A DNA stretch of 64,000 nt from JAZDOT01 sp043798355 (lineage in GTDB: Bacteria > Patescibacteriota > Gracilibacteria > Peribacterales > Peribacteraceae), in assembly GCA_043798355.1 (NCBI GenBank), contig JAZDOT010000047.1, positions 1 through 64,000 on the forward strand, written 5' to 3'. The notes beneath the pieces are model-generated. The model was not told the origin of the DNA and ran no database searches. It worked only from the letters and a program-made list of their open reading frames with translations. The position numbers and the translations under genes are program-made. This document shows, piece after piece, positions 31,858 through 41,664 of the stretch (the first letter of the stretch is position 1; the number at the start of each line of letters is the position of its first letter).

Positions 31858-34371
31858 ATGCGAAAACTCACACTCCTCTCGCTTACAGGAATCATTGCCC
31901 TGGCCATCCCGCTGCAGGCAATCGGCGCGTTCGCCCTCTCCGCGGCAGACACCGTTGCCGGCCTCGGAACGGAAATCTCCGCGGAGGGCATCGCATCCGG
32001 GAGCAACCCGACCCTCGTCGTCACCCCGCCGCTCGGCAGTGAAATCCCCTTCGCCCTCTCGAGCGATACGACGGGACATGCGACCGTGCGGGTGAGCGGA
32101 TCGGAGACCGAAGCTGCAGGCATCTACAATGTCGAACTCCTGCTGGGCGAAACGGTGGAAACATCGTCATCGTTCGAAGTGCTGCCGGAGAGTCTGGATA
32201 CGGCCGCGAGCAGCCTCCAGAGCGATCGCACCAGTATCACGCCCGACGGCGCGGATGCGGCGGAAGTGACCGTCATCCTCCGCGACCGTTTTATGAATCC
32301 CCTGCCTGAGCGCCCAATGGAACTGATTTCCAGCAGAGACAATGACGTGATCACTCCGCTCGGGAGCGAAACCGACGACAGCGGCACGCAGCGTTTCTCC
32401 GTCACAACGACGCAAGCGGGCACGGCGACCTTCCGCGCGCTCGATCTCATGAGCGGGAAAACCCTGGAGGGATCCGTTTCCCTCTCCGCGGGAATAGTCC
32501 AGAACGCAGGAGGATACGCGGGACAGGCGGCAGCGTCCATGCCATACCCCTTCTACGTCATTCAGATGCCGTACGGCATGCAGCAGGGCATGCAGCAAAT
32601 GCCGACGGGCACGACTACCACCGCAGGAATTTCGGGAAGCCGCATCGTCGGCGACGTCGCGGGCCGGCCGCTCTACGCACAGGCATCCGCCTTCGATGTG
32701 GTCGCCGCCTTCGTCCTCGACGTGCCCGAAACGATGAAGCCCAACGAAGACACGACCATGCGCATCACGGCAGTCGACAAGAACGGAAACCGCGTCGAGG
32801 ACTACATGGGAACCGTCCTCCTGTCCTCCACCGATCCCACGGCGCTCCTGCCGCTCAACGGAGAAGTGCAGTTCCAGCCGCAGAACCTGGGACAGAAAGT
32901 GCTCACGCTGGGCCTCAGGCTGCGCACCCCCGGACAGCACACCATCCATGCGGAGGACAGTGCGAATGCCTCTGTCTTCGGAGAGAAAACAGTGACCGTA
33001 TCGGGCGGAAGTACGGGGTCATCTTCCATTCAGATCACCTCCCCCAAACGGGAAAGCACGGTGAGAGAGACGCGGATCACTGTCCAGGGCAAGGGTCCCG
33101 CCTTCATGAATCTCATCATCAGCGGCGGTGAAGAAGATGTCACAGGTGAAACGGATGACACCGGTACGTTCGAAATCCCCGTGGAACTCAGTCCCAATCA
33201 GATCGACCATACCCTGCGCGTTCGCGATGATACGGGGCGCGTCGATTCCGGGAACATCCACATCCGCTTCGATGCCACTGCACCGGAAATCGGAGACATC
33301 ACCTTCGAACCCGCCAGCCCCAAGGAAGGGGAAACGGTGACACTCACCGTCCAGAGCGAACCTGCACTCGCCTCCATGAAAGTGAAAGTGGGCAAGGATG
33401 AATTGACTCTTGTAGAGAATAAAGGAGCTTCGGGATCGTATCGGGCGACGTTCACCGCACCAGTCGCCAATACCTACCAGCCGAGCATTACGGCAGCCGA
33501 CGGAGCCGGGAATACCGTGGAAGTCCGCGGGACTCTGGTCGTCGAAAAGCGCAGCCTTCCGGGCGTGACCGGCGTCAAGGCCGAAGCGAAAGTGGATGCC
33601 GTCATCCTGACGTGGGAACCCGTCACATCCGAGCGCGTGGATGCGTACCGCATCTACGTCGGCGAGACTGCCAACGACTTCGGCTACACGCTGGAAACCG
33701 ATCGCGCCGCCTCCTCGGCCACCGTCGCGGGACTCAAGGGCGGAACTCTGTACTTCTTCGCCGTCACTGCCCTGCAGGGCGATCGCGAGAGTGCGGCAAA
33801 GAGCGAGACCGTGAGCGCCTCTCCGCTCGGATTGGACTTGAAAATCACCCCGCAGAACGGCGCGCTGCAGATCGAGTGGTCCAACCTGTCACAGGGAACG
33901 CCGCTGGCTTCGTACCTCCTCGAATACGGCGTAGAGGCCGGGAACTTCGCCGAGAAGCGCATGATCAACGGAACGCAGCAGAGCTACATGCTCCGTGATT
34001 TGCTGAATGGTATCCCCTACTTCATCCGGATCACGCCCATCGCAACGACCGGCAACGCCCTCAAGGAGCTGGCCGCTGACGGAACGGGCACGCCCGCAGG
34101 GGCCGGTAACGTGTTCACCCCGCAGCCTTCCGCCCCCGTGACGGTCAACGGACAGCCGCTGCAGGGAACCGTAATCCCCAAACAGGAACAACCGACAGGA
34201 ACGACACACGCCGGCGCTCCGCGCACACCGACGGTGGGGCTGCCCGCCTCGTTCGTCTGGATCGCGCTCTCCGTGAGCGGCCTCTTCCTCATCCTCCACT
34301 GGCACCGCCGACGCACGCTGAAGCTCACCATGGAATTCCGGGAGAAAGCACAGGAGCGCTACCATCTCTGA
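31858..34371 (+). CDS. Surface protein with Big-like and fibronectin type III domains, C-terminal membrane anchor
   Basis: 837 residues, starting MRKLTLLSLTGIIALAIPLQ (signal peptide). Order of parts: an Ig-like region to about 110; a Big_1-type domain at about 110-205 (SDRTSITPDGADAAEVTVIL); a Met/Gln/Gly linker (YGMQQGMQQMPTG); a second Ig-like domain at about 270-385; Big-like units to about 560; two FN3 domains at about 560-735 (VTGVKAEAKVDAVILTWEPV; LDLKITPQNGALQIEWSNL); and a C-terminal helix at about 792-815 (FVWIALSVSGLFLILHW) with a basic tail inside the cell. Probably an adhesin or stalk protein. The PfkB gene follows after 3 bases, so the two are likely co-transcribed. Confidence 0.85.
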   Translation: MRKLTLLSLTGIIALAIPLQAIGAFALSAADTVAGLGTEISAEGIASGSNPTLVVTPPLGSEIPFALSSDTTGHATVRVSGSETEAAGIYNVELLLGETVETSSSFEVLPESLDTAASSLQSDRTSITPDGADAAEVTVILRDRFMNPLPERPMELISSRDNDVITPLGSETDDSGTQRFSVTTTQAGTATFRALDLMSGKTLEGSVSLSAGIVQNAGGYAGQAAASMPYPFYVIQMPYGMQQGMQQMPTGTTTTAGISGSRIVGDVAGRPLYAQASAFDVVAAFVLDVPETMKPNEDTTMRITAVDKNGNRVEDYMGTVLLSSTDPTALLPLNGEVQFQPQNLGQKVLTLGLRLRTPGQHTIHAEDSANASVFGEKTVTVSGGSTGSSSIQITSPKRESTVRETRITVQGKGPAFMNLIISGGEEDVTGETDDTGTFEIPVELSPNQIDHTLRVRDDTGRVDSGNIHIRFDATAPEIGDITFEPASPKEGETVTLTVQSEPALASMKVKVGKDELTLVENKGASGSYRATFTAPVANTYQPSITAADGAGNTVEVRGTLVVEKRSLPGVTGVKAEAKVDAVILTWEPVTSERVDAYRIYVGETANDFGYTLETDRAASSATVAGLKGGTLYFFAVTALQGDRESAAKSETVSASPLGLDLKITPQNGALQIEWSNLSQGTPLASYLLEYGVEAGNFAEKRMINGTQQSYMLRDLLNGIPYFIRITPIATTGNALKELAADGTGTPAGAGNVFTPQPSAPVTVNGQPLQGTVIPKQEQPTGTTHAGAPRTPTVGLPASFVWIALSVSGLFLILHWHRRRTLKLTMEFREKAQERYHL

Positions 34372-34374
34372 CAC

Positions 34375-35376
34375 ATGACGAAGCGACCCCGGACCATCTC
34401 CATCGGCGGCGCGACGGAGGATCTCTTCGTGCGCATCCCCTCCGCATCCATACAACGCACGGGCGACCGTCAGGCGTTCGTCCTCGCCATCGGTGAGAAA
34501 GTGCGCGTGAGCGACGTCCGGGAGACGAGTGGCGGCGGAGCGGCGAACACTTCCGTCGGGCTCTCGCGCCTCGGCTGCGATGCCGGTTTCTGCGGCATCG
34601 TGGGATCCGACCAGTGGGGTGAACGACTCCTCGAGACCTTACGGAAAGAGCGCGTGGACATCCGCTCTGCCGTGGTCGTGGAAGATGAAGTTTCCAGTTT
34701 CTCCATCATCCTGACCGCTCTGTCCGGCGACCGGACCATCCTCTACACCCCGGGGGCGAACACGCATCTGCACGACGCCACGTTCGACCGCGAAGCGGCG
34801 GGACAGGTGGACTGGGTGTACCTCAACCGGATCCAGGACGACAGCTGCGACATCCAGGACAATATCGTGAATCTCTTCCGGGACAAGAAGGGACCCGGCC
34901 TCACGTGGAATCCGGGGGGATGTCACATCACGGCTGGATTACGCACGGAAGGAAACCGGAGTCTCGTTGCCGCGTCAAATCTCTTCCTCGTCAATGATGA
35001 AGAAGCGCTGATCTTCACAGGAGAACCGACCGCGGAGAAAGCCCTTCGTTCCCTGCTCAACGCGGGCGCTCTGAACGTCTGCATTACATGCGGAAAAGAA
35101 GGATGCATCGCATCGGATGGGCATGCCCTCTATCACTGCCCTATACAATCCAATGTCTCTGTCGTTGAAACGACGGGGGCCGGAGACGCCTTCGGCACCG
35201 GCGCAACGTGGGCACTCCTCTCGGGAGAGAACTTGCCGACGGCGCTCAAGGCGGGTACCATGAATGCAGCGAGTGTCGTTGGTTTCATCGGCGCTCAGGC
35301 AGGACTCCTCACAGACATCGAAATCCGTCGCCGTCTCCGGGAAGTCAACCTGAATATCCGCGTCGAGGAACTCTGA
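34375..35376 (+). CDS. PfkB-family carbohydrate/nucleoside kinase
   Basis: 333 residues. The first PfkB signature is GGGAANTSVGLSRLG with GFCGIVGSDQWG; the second is ETTGAGDAFGTG, with the catalytic Asp in GAGDAF. It has ribokinase/adenosine kinase-like architecture, complete. The substrate (ribose, adenosine, fructose 6-phosphate or another sugar) cannot be read from the motifs. It follows the surface-protein gene by 3 bases. Confidence 0.92.
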   Translation: MTKRPRTISIGGATEDLFVRIPSASIQRTGDRQAFVLAIGEKVRVSDVRETSGGGAANTSVGLSRLGCDAGFCGIVGSDQWGERLLETLRKERVDIRSAVVVEDEVSSFSIILTALSGDRTILYTPGANTHLHDATFDREAAGQVDWVYLNRIQDDSCDIQDNIVNLFRDKKGPGLTWNPGGCHITAGLRTEGNRSLVAASNLFLVNDEEALIFTGEPTAEKALRSLLNAGALNVCITCGKEGCIASDGHALYHCPIQSNVSVVETTGAGDAFGTGATWALLSGENLPTALKAGTMNAASVVGFIGAQAGLLTDIEIRRRLREVNLNIRVEEL

Positions 35377-35562
35377 ACGACAACCCGCGAACATCCTCAC
35401 CCCCACTCCTCCATACCAAAGTGCACCTTACGTTTCACATCACACACGCCCCCTCACCCATCCTCTCCCCCCTCCGGGTGGAGAGGGGAAGCGGAAATGT
35501 GCAAGCAGTCCCGCCCTCTGGAATGATGTTGTTTTCCCTTCTAGCTTAATTCTTTTTTTCCT
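35377..35562. other. Gap with a REP-like element
   Basis: Contains the palindromic element at 35449-35497 and a CTAGCTTAATTC stretch before the next gene. Confidence 0.5.
35449..35497 (+). repeat. REP-like palindromic element, family 1
   Basis: CCCCCTCACCCATCCTCTCC, a CTCCGGGTGGAG hairpin tip, then AGGGGAAGCGGAAA. Same family as 39237, 52741 and 18355 (reverse). Confidence 0.8.
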
Positions 35563-36177
35563 ATGTCCGACGATAAGCTCCTCCAGATTCAGGAATTGGT
35601 CGACTCCGCCATGTCGTCTCTCAAGACGGCCAGATCGCTCCTGCGCGACTTCACCGGCGTGTCCGATACCGACCGAGAACGCATCGTCTCCCGCGCCGAG
35701 TCCTTCACGGGCAACAGCGCCGTGAGCGGCCGCGTGATCGAGGGCGTCTTCGACGGGCAGAACATGGTCGACAATACCGGCCAGACGTACCCCGTTCCGG
35801 CGAACTACGCTTCGAAGAGTAAACTGGCAGAGGGCGACGGCATGAAGCTCACCATCACGGACGAAGGCAAATTCATCTACAAGCAAATCGCCCCCATCCC
35901 CCGCCGCACGATCATGGGTGTGCTCATCCAGGAGGACGGGCAGTACAAGGTCCTCGCCGAGGGAAAGGCCTTCCGCGTGCTCCTCGCTTCCGTCACATTC
36001 TACCGCGCGGAAGTGGGCGATCAGGTGACCATCCTGCTCCCCAAGGACACTGAGGCGAAGTGGGGCGCCATCGAGGCGGTCATCCCGAAACACCTCGCGG
36101 AAGCCGCGGCGAAAGAGCACTTCAAGAAAGCGAGCAAAGAGGAGGAAGACGGGGAACTGAGTCCGAGGGTGGAGTGA
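35563..36177 (+). CDS. Cytoplasmic protein of unknown function
   Basis: 204 residues. A helical N-terminus (LLQIQELVDSAMSSLKTARS) leads to a beta-rich middle (VSGRVIEGVFDGQNMVDNTG, TYPVPANYASKSKLAEGDGM) and a conserved-looking segment, RRTIMGVLIQEDGQYKVLAE; the C-terminus is charged. There is no signal peptide. I do not know the family. It lies 42 bases before the TPR gene. Confidence 0.72.
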   Translation: MSDDKLLQIQELVDSAMSSLKTARSLLRDFTGVSDTDRERIVSRAESFTGNSAVSGRVIEGVFDGQNMVDNTGQTYPVPANYASKSKLAEGDGMKLTITDEGKFIYKQIAPIPRRTIMGVLIQEDGQYKVLAEGKAFRVLLASVTFYRAEVGDQVTILLPKDTEAKWGAIEAVIPKHLAEAAAKEHFKKASKEEEDGELSPRVE

Positions 36178-36219
36178 AGACTGGCATCTCTCCCTCAACC
36201 TTGCTAGGCTTCACACCCT

Positions 36220-37527
36220 GTGAAGATCAGCCCCCGCGTCCTCTTCCCCGTCGGCCTCGCCCTCGCTCTCTGCGCGCTGTTCGTCAGTTTCCTCTGGTGG
36301 CAGATCGAGTCCTCGACGGCGCTCCTCACCATGCATCCGGAGGCGACGACCCGGACGGATTCCGGAGCGGTGGTGATCGCGGATGATCCGTCCGCCATCG
36401 ACCCGCGCGATACCGCCCTCCTCAAACTACGGTCAGGAGACCTTTTGGCACTCAAAGGTGACTGGAAAGGAGCCGAAACCGAGTACCAGAAATCGGTGGA
36501 TGCGGGCGGAGGACTGACGGCGCTCCGGAAACTGGCGCAGGCACAGCTGCAGCGGCGCAACATCGAAGCGGTCGGGAAAACCATCCAGAAAATGAAGCAG
36601 GCCGGTGCCCGGGCGGAGGATCTGCTCCTCCTCGAATCGATTACGCTGCTTCGGTCCGGCGAACTCCTCCGGGCGAAAAACCTCCTGAATGGCGCCGACG
36701 ATTCCCCGCAGAAACACTACGGGCTTTCGCTGCTCGCCATCGTGCAAGGGGAACATGAAAAGGCACAGGAGGAGCTCAGGAGCGTGAGCGGCGGATGGGA
36801 ACCCACGCTCCGGTCCTACGCGCGCACTCTGCAGGCAGCCTACGACGAGTTCGCGCTCTTCCCTGAGGGAAATAATCTTCACCTGATCACACTCCTCTCC
36901 CGGGCTCTGGCACAGGTGCAGGAATGCGAACTGGCCATCCCGCTCCTCGTGCAGGTGACGAACAGCAAGGAGGACTACCGCGACGCATGGATCGTGCAGG
37001 GCTACTGCGAACTGGTGACGGAACGCTACGCGGAATCGCTCACGTCCCTCGAGCACGCCTACAACATCGACCCGCAGAAGCCCGAGATCCAGTACTTCCT
37101 CGGACGGACGTACGGAGCACTCGGAGAGCACGACAACGCCATCACGTTCCTCGAGTACGCTCTGGAGAACGGCTTCCAACCGAAATCGGAAGTGCAGAGG
37201 TGGATCGCGGAGGAGGCAGAGCTCGCCGGCAACACCGATCTCGTGCTCGCACAGAAGAAAGCCCTCACGGAAGAAAAGGATGCCTCCCTCCAGACATTCG
37301 AGGATTTCATCCGCACAGCCATCGACCTCAAAGACGCAGAAACCGCCTACGTGAAAGCGGAGGAAGCGGTGAAGCGCTGGCCGGAGGATCCGCTCAGCTT
37401 CGAACTCCTCGGACTCGCCGCGCAGGCAACCGGGCACACGGACGAAGCGAAGAGCGCCTTCGAAAAAGCACTACAACTCAATCCGGAAATGGCGGGGGTG
37501 CGGGAAGAGCTGGAGGCGCTGAAATGA
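36220..37527 (+). CDS. TPR-repeat protein with N-terminal membrane anchor
   Basis: 435 residues with a GTG start. TM helix at about 8-27 (LFPVGLALALCALFVSFLWW). Several tetratricopeptide units follow: LLALKGDWKGAETEYQKSVD (about 78-97), YAESLTSLEHAYNIDPQKPE (about 275) and HTDEAKSAFEKALQLNPEMA near the C-terminus. Probably an envelope scaffold facing the exterior; partner unknown. TAGGCT lies 9 bases before the GTG, which supports that start. Confidence 0.82.
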   Translation: MKISPRVLFPVGLALALCALFVSFLWWQIESSTALLTMHPEATTRTDSGAVVIADDPSAIDPRDTALLKLRSGDLLALKGDWKGAETEYQKSVDAGGGLTALRKLAQAQLQRRNIEAVGKTIQKMKQAGARAEDLLLLESITLLRSGELLRAKNLLNGADDSPQKHYGLSLLAIVQGEHEKAQEELRSVSGGWEPTLRSYARTLQAAYDEFALFPEGNNLHLITLLSRALAQVQECELAIPLLVQVTNSKEDYRDAWIVQGYCELVTERYAESLTSLEHAYNIDPQKPEIQYFLGRTYGALGEHDNAITFLEYALENGFQPKSEVQRWIAEEAELAGNTDLVLAQKKALTEEKDASLQTFEDFIRTAIDLKDAETAYVKAEEAVKRWPEDPLSFELLGLAAQATGHTDEAKSAFEKALQLNPEMAGVREELEALK

Positions 37528-37850
37528 GGACTCCTCATGACAGCCTCCTTCCTCGTCTCCGCCGCAATCGACCTCACCCCTTTCCCCTCTCCACTGCGGT
37601 GGCGAGGGGAACTGTAAATGTTTTTGTTTGTTTTTTCCCTCTTCCCCAACCCTCCCCCTCCTTGCCATCCGGAGCATTGGCGAAGGCTGGCGGGGGAGGG
37701 GGCAGGGGGAGAGGGAAACACACACAATACAACTCCCTTCTCCTCCGCAGAGGAGAAGGGCTGGGGATGAGGTCGGAAGGAGGGGGACAGGGGTGAGGCT
37801 TGAACGAATTCATTTTTCTTCAACCGCGTTCATCCGTACACTCAAACCGC
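37528..37850. other. Gap filled by a composite MITE-like element
   Basis: No gene seen. Most of it is the nested palindromic element at 37571-37775; the end holds the promoter box of the next gene (TACACT 37837-37842). Confidence 0.7.
37571..37775. mobile_element. MITE-like composite element with a nested insert
   Basis: The outer ends match the element at 58801-58938: CCTCACCCC plus a CCCCTCTCCACT hairpin and ACTGTAAATGTTTTTGTTTG on the left, and CTCCCTTCTCC plus GGGCTGGGGATGAGG on the right, in inverted arrangement. Between them lies a second palindrome (about 37634-37720) like the one at 20818-20892. It has no coding capacity. Confidence 0.75.
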
Positions 37851-39227
37851 ATGAAGCACCGCACGCGGACACTTGTCGCTCTCGGCATGGCCGCCATCGT
37901 GGCAGGCGCACTTGGCATCCTCTTCTTCCAAATGACGAGGACGGTCACCGTCATGGGAATGCAGCCTGCGGATTTCCTCCCCGCAGATCGTACCGTCGCC
38001 CTCTTCATGCGTACACCACCCACGGCACTCCAATACTTCGCAAAGAGCCTGCACATGGGCGAACTGGCGGAACCTGCGGACGCAGTGGCACTCCTCCGAA
38101 CCCCTGCCGGAGAACTGGCATCCGTGTCCTTCACGCGCTCGCAGGAAACACCCCCCGACGGGAGCATCGTCCTCGGCCCGTTCCTCGTGACGAGCTCCCA
38201 CCCGGAGATCGTGAATACCCTGAGAGGGCAAACCGGTCGCCTGCAGTCGGATCAAACGTTCCGGACATTCATGCGACAGACAGCTCCCGACGGATCCTTT
38301 GCGTTCATTGCTCTCGCGATTCTCCCTCCGCCCGCATCCCTCATAGACTCCCTTGCGCTCTCTCTCCTCCCGCCTAATGTGACACACGCACTCATCCGCT
38401 GGACGGCATCCGGCACCGAGCTCACGTTCAACGGCCGGAGCCCGCAGCTGCTCCGCTCCGTAAAACCATTCCTGCCCGAGGGTAATGGCCTGTCCCTTCG
38501 CTTCGCGCAACCCCGGCAATCGTGGAAGGAACTCCTGACGCGCATCGATCTCCCGGCTCAAAGCCTCCTCGAAGGAAGACTGCGTTTCGGACTGGAGCAG
38601 TATTTCGGAGAGACCGTCAGTCTCCCCTTTGACGTCCTCCCGCTCCTCGAACGGGAAACGACCTTCATCATCAAACCCACCGCATCGGGGACCCTCGCCA
38701 TGGGCATCCGTGGAGAACACAACGACCCGGCCTTCGTCCGGGAAACGCTCGAAAAAATGACGGAGGGATTCCTCGCGCAGGAAAAGAGCGTAGCGGTCTT
38801 CCGGAAAGAGCTGCCCAATCATGGTCTCTGGACGGATGTGCGTTCGGTCACGAAGAACATGCGGAAGCGTTCCTCCCGCCAGGGCGCGTGGCAGATCTCG
38901 CGGATGGAGCGCGATTCTGATGCCGCACTGTTCCTCGCGAGAGCAGACGGAACCTTCATCATCAGTAATGATGCGCAGGTGTTCGACTCGCTCCTCTCCG
39001 GGAAAGACTCTGACTCCTTCCTCCCGGAGAATCCCATGAAGGGGGGGATGATCACCGCAGGAGGATTCATCGAAAGCCAATCCATCCCACCCATCATGAA
39101 CATCGCGCTCCCATCTCTCTTGAACACCGATCCCCCTCTCCTCTGCCCTGTCCCCCTCACGGGATCCCTGCGGTGGTCGCTCGAGCGGAGCTGGAATATG
39201 TCCAAGCTGACGGTCGAAAAACAGTAG
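37851..39227 (+). CDS. Membrane-anchored extracytoplasmic protein (DUF3352-like), unknown function
   Basis: 458 residues, starting MKHRTRTLVALGMAAIVAGA; TM helix at about 7-27 and no lipobox. A motif near the N-terminus, DFLPADRTVALFMRT, resembles the opening of DUF3352-type proteins (a loose match). The rest is globular and extracytoplasmic. A TACACT box 8 bases before the ATG supports this start over an upstream in-frame one at 37800. The C-terminus has a Cys in LLCPVPLTGSLRW. Confidence 0.72.
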   Translation: MKHRTRTLVALGMAAIVAGALGILFFQMTRTVTVMGMQPADFLPADRTVALFMRTPPTALQYFAKSLHMGELAEPADAVALLRTPAGELASVSFTRSQETPPDGSIVLGPFLVTSSHPEIVNTLRGQTGRLQSDQTFRTFMRQTAPDGSFAFIALAILPPPASLIDSLALSLLPPNVTHALIRWTASGTELTFNGRSPQLLRSVKPFLPEGNGLSLRFAQPRQSWKELLTRIDLPAQSLLEGRLRFGLEQYFGETVSLPFDVLPLLERETTFIIKPTASGTLAMGIRGEHNDPAFVRETLEKMTEGFLAQEKSVAVFRKELPNHGLWTDVRSVTKNMRKRSSRQGAWQISRMERDSDAALFLARADGTFIISNDAQVFDSLLSGKDSDSFLPENPMKGGMITAGGFIESQSIPPIMNIALPSLLNTDPPLLCPVPLTGSLRWSLERSWNMSKLTVEKQ

Positions 39228-39236
39228 AGCGCCGCC

Positions 39237-39285
39237 CCCCTCACCCATCCTCTCCCCCATGTGCGGGGGAGAGGGGCAGCGGAAA
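39237..39285 (+). repeat. REP-like palindromic element, family 1
   Basis: CCCCTCACCCATCCTCTCCC, loop ATGTGC, GGGGGAGAGGGGCAGCGGAAA (shown in parts). It lies directly after the stop of the preceding gene. Confidence 0.82.
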
Positions 39286-39395
39286 GGCAAGAACCTTTTC
39301 CTCCGAGAAAGCACTTCCGGATTCTTTGCACTTTTTATCGCTTTTTTGTTTGAGACCCGCTAGGCTCTTTCGCGATATTTCCTCTTTTCCCGATC

Positions 39396-40295
39396 ATGAG
39401 TTTCCTCGGTACCGCCAGAGTCCTCCTCGTCTTTTCCGGCCTCGCCGCCGTGACGAGCATCGTGCTCCTCTTCACCCCCGGGCTGAAGCTGAGTATCGAG
39501 TTCTCGGGAGGGAGCCTCATCGAACTCGCACTGCCCGAAGCAACAACAAAAGAACAACTCACGAGTGCCCTTGAGACGTTTCGCCTGACGGACGGTTCCA
39601 CCCTCGTGAACCCCTCCGTCACCGCAACGCAAGATGGATCCGTCCTGATCCGTCTCAAGACCATGACGAATGAGGAGCACCTCGCACTGCTCTCCCATCT
39701 CACGACCGCACTCGGCGAAATCAAGGAGCTTCAATTCACCACCATCGGACCCACGGTGGGCGCCACCATGAAGAGCCGCGCGCTCTTGGCACTCCTCGCC
39801 GCGAGTGTCGGCATCATCCTCTACCTCGCCTTTGCCTTCCGGAATGTCCCACGTCGCTTCAGTCCATGGAAATTCGGCGTCCTTGCCGTCCTCGCCCTCC
39901 TCCATGACCTGCTCATCACGACGGGGATCTTCGTCATCCTGAGTCTCTTCACCACGTTCGAATTCGACACGCTCTTCGTTACGGCGCTCCTCACGGTGCT
40001 GGGGTACTCCACGAACGACACGATCGTCATCTTCGACCGCATCCGCGAGAACGTCTCCCTCGCGAATCGTAATGAAGATTTCGAACAGGTCGTCGAGCGC
40101 AGCCTCCAAGAGAGCGTCGTCAGAACCATGGGAACGGGGCAGACCGCCCTCTACATGCTCTTCGCCATGGTCTTCTTCGGACCGGTGAGCATCCGCTGGT
40201 TCATGCTCGCGCTCATCATCGGAACCATCATCGGAACATATTCCTCCTTCTTCATCGCAACCCCGCTCCTCGTCTACTGGCGGAAGCGAGAGTAA
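39396..40295 (+). CDS. secF: Protein translocase subunit SecF
   Basis: RND-type membrane subunit that aids Sec export using the proton gradient. It has 299 residues with six expected helices. Motifs are LSIEFSGGSLIEL (the usual D/E-F-x-G-G), TTIGPTVGATMKSRA, LALLHDLLITTGIF, VLGYSTNDTIVIFDRIREN and MGTGQTALYMLFAMVFFG. secD is usually adjacent but is not in the window. tig follows after 4 bases, an unusual but sensible pairing of two exported-protein biogenesis factors. Confidence 0.95.
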   Translation: MSFLGTARVLLVFSGLAAVTSIVLLFTPGLKLSIEFSGGSLIELALPEATTKEQLTSALETFRLTDGSTLVNPSVTATQDGSVLIRLKTMTNEEHLALLSHLTTALGEIKELQFTTIGPTVGATMKSRALLALLAASVGIILYLAFAFRNVPRRFSPWKFGVLAVLALLHDLLITTGIFVILSLFTTFEFDTLFVTALLTVLGYSTNDTIVIFDRIRENVSLANRNEDFEQVVERSLQESVVRTMGTGQTALYMLFAMVFFGPVSIRWFMLALIIGTIIGTYSSFFIATPLLVYWRKRE

Positions 40296-40299
40296 GTCC

Positions 40300-41664
40300 A
40301 TGCCCAAGAACACTTCCACCATCAAGCGGCTGAAGGGAAAGCGCTCCGTGTGCACCGTCACGATCGAGGATGCCCGTAAAAAGAACGCTGAATTGGCCGC
40401 GCTGAAGCACCTCGGCTCTTCGCTCAACCTGAAAGGCTTCCGTCCCGGGAAAATCCCGGAAAACCTGGTCGCGAGCCGGGTGAACCCGGATCAGCTCTTC
40501 GAAGAAACCGTCCGTTCCCTCCTCCCCGAAACCTTCCGGTCCCTCATCGAAGAGCACGCACTCAACCCCATTCTCCCGCCCAAAGTCGAGATCACGTCCA
40601 AAGAACCCCTCACGCTCTCCGTCACCTTCGTCGAGAAACCCGATGTCACCGTGAAAGGATCGTTCACGATCAAGAAGAATGACCTCCCGTTGAAGGAGGA
40701 AGACGTGCGGAAGATGATCGACTTCATCCTCGAGAAGCACCAGACCGCGAAAGAAGTGGATCGTGCAGCGAAGGAAGGCGACCAAGTCACCATCGATTTC
40801 CGTGGATTCGATGACCAGGGGAAGCAAATCGAAGGAACGGAAACGACCGGACACGTCGTCGTCATCGGGAGCTCCTCGCTCATCCCCGGCTTCGAGGAAG
40901 CGCTCAAGGGCATGAAGAAGCGCGAACGGAAATCCTTCACGATCAACTTCCCGAAGCCCTACCACGCGGAAGCGCTGGCCGGGAAGCCGGTCACCTTCCA
41001 CGTGACCATCGACAAGGTGGAAGAAATCTCAAAGCCGTCTCTCACGGATGCTTTCGCCCGCGAACACCTGGGTGTTTCCACAGCGGAGGAATTCCATAAC
41101 CGCCTCAAGGAGCAAATGCGCCGCGAGCAGGATCACGCGGAGCGCAGTCGCCGCGAGCGCCTGCTCTTCGAACAAATCCGCACTGGAACGGTCGTCGACC
41201 TGCCGGAGGAGCTCATCGAAGAGGAACAGCGCGATCTCTTTGAGGATCTCAATCGACGCATCGCCGGTGAGAACATGACGATGGAGGAATGGCTGAAGCA
41301 GATGAAGAAGAGCGTGGAAGATTTCCGGAAAGAACTGAACGAGCAGGCCAAGTCCCGCCTCACGCTCCGTCTCGGCATCCAGCAGCTCGTCCTTGACCGG
41401 AAGATCGAAGCGAGCGAAGAAGAAACCGAACAGGCGGCACAGGCGTTCTTACGTTCCCTTGATCCCGGCGAACGAAGCAAACAGGAAACGCACTACCAAA
41501 AAGGACACCAGGGGTGGGAGCAGATGCGCTGGCAGACGCAGGTCGGAAAGCTCATCGAACAGCTGCTCGCATCAAGCCTCCTCACTCGCCCCCCTTCCGT
41601 GACTTCTCCTGCAAATACGCGGGAAGCAGAAGCGGAGGAAGGAGACCTGGAATCTGCTCGATGA
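40300..41664 (+). CDS. tig: Trigger factor
   Basis: Ribosome-associated chaperone with PPIase fold, 454 residues. The ribosome-binding motif is LKGFRPGKIPENLV (canonical GFRxGxxP). The FKBP-like PPIase domain spans about 155-250 (GDQVTIDFRGFDDQGKQIEG; IPGFEEALKGMKKRERKSF), and the helical C-terminal cradle follows. The last 83 bases overlap the end of the convergent gene. Complete. Confidence 0.94.
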   Translation: MPKNTSTIKRLKGKRSVCTVTIEDARKKNAELAALKHLGSSLNLKGFRPGKIPENLVASRVNPDQLFEETVRSLLPETFRSLIEEHALNPILPPKVEITSKEPLTLSVTFVEKPDVTVKGSFTIKKNDLPLKEEDVRKMIDFILEKHQTAKEVDRAAKEGDQVTIDFRGFDDQGKQIEGTETTGHVVVIGSSSLIPGFEEALKGMKKRERKSFTINFPKPYHAEALAGKPVTFHVTIDKVEEISKPSLTDAFAREHLGVSTAEEFHNRLKEQMRREQDHAERSRRERLLFEQIRTGTVVDLPEELIEEEQRDLFEDLNRRIAGENMTMEEWLKQMKKSVEDFRKELNEQAKSRLTLRLGIQQLVLDRKIEASEEETEQAAQAFLRSLDPGERSKQETHYQKGHQGWEQMRWQTQVGKLIEQLLASSLLTRPPSVTSPANTREAEAEEGDLESAR

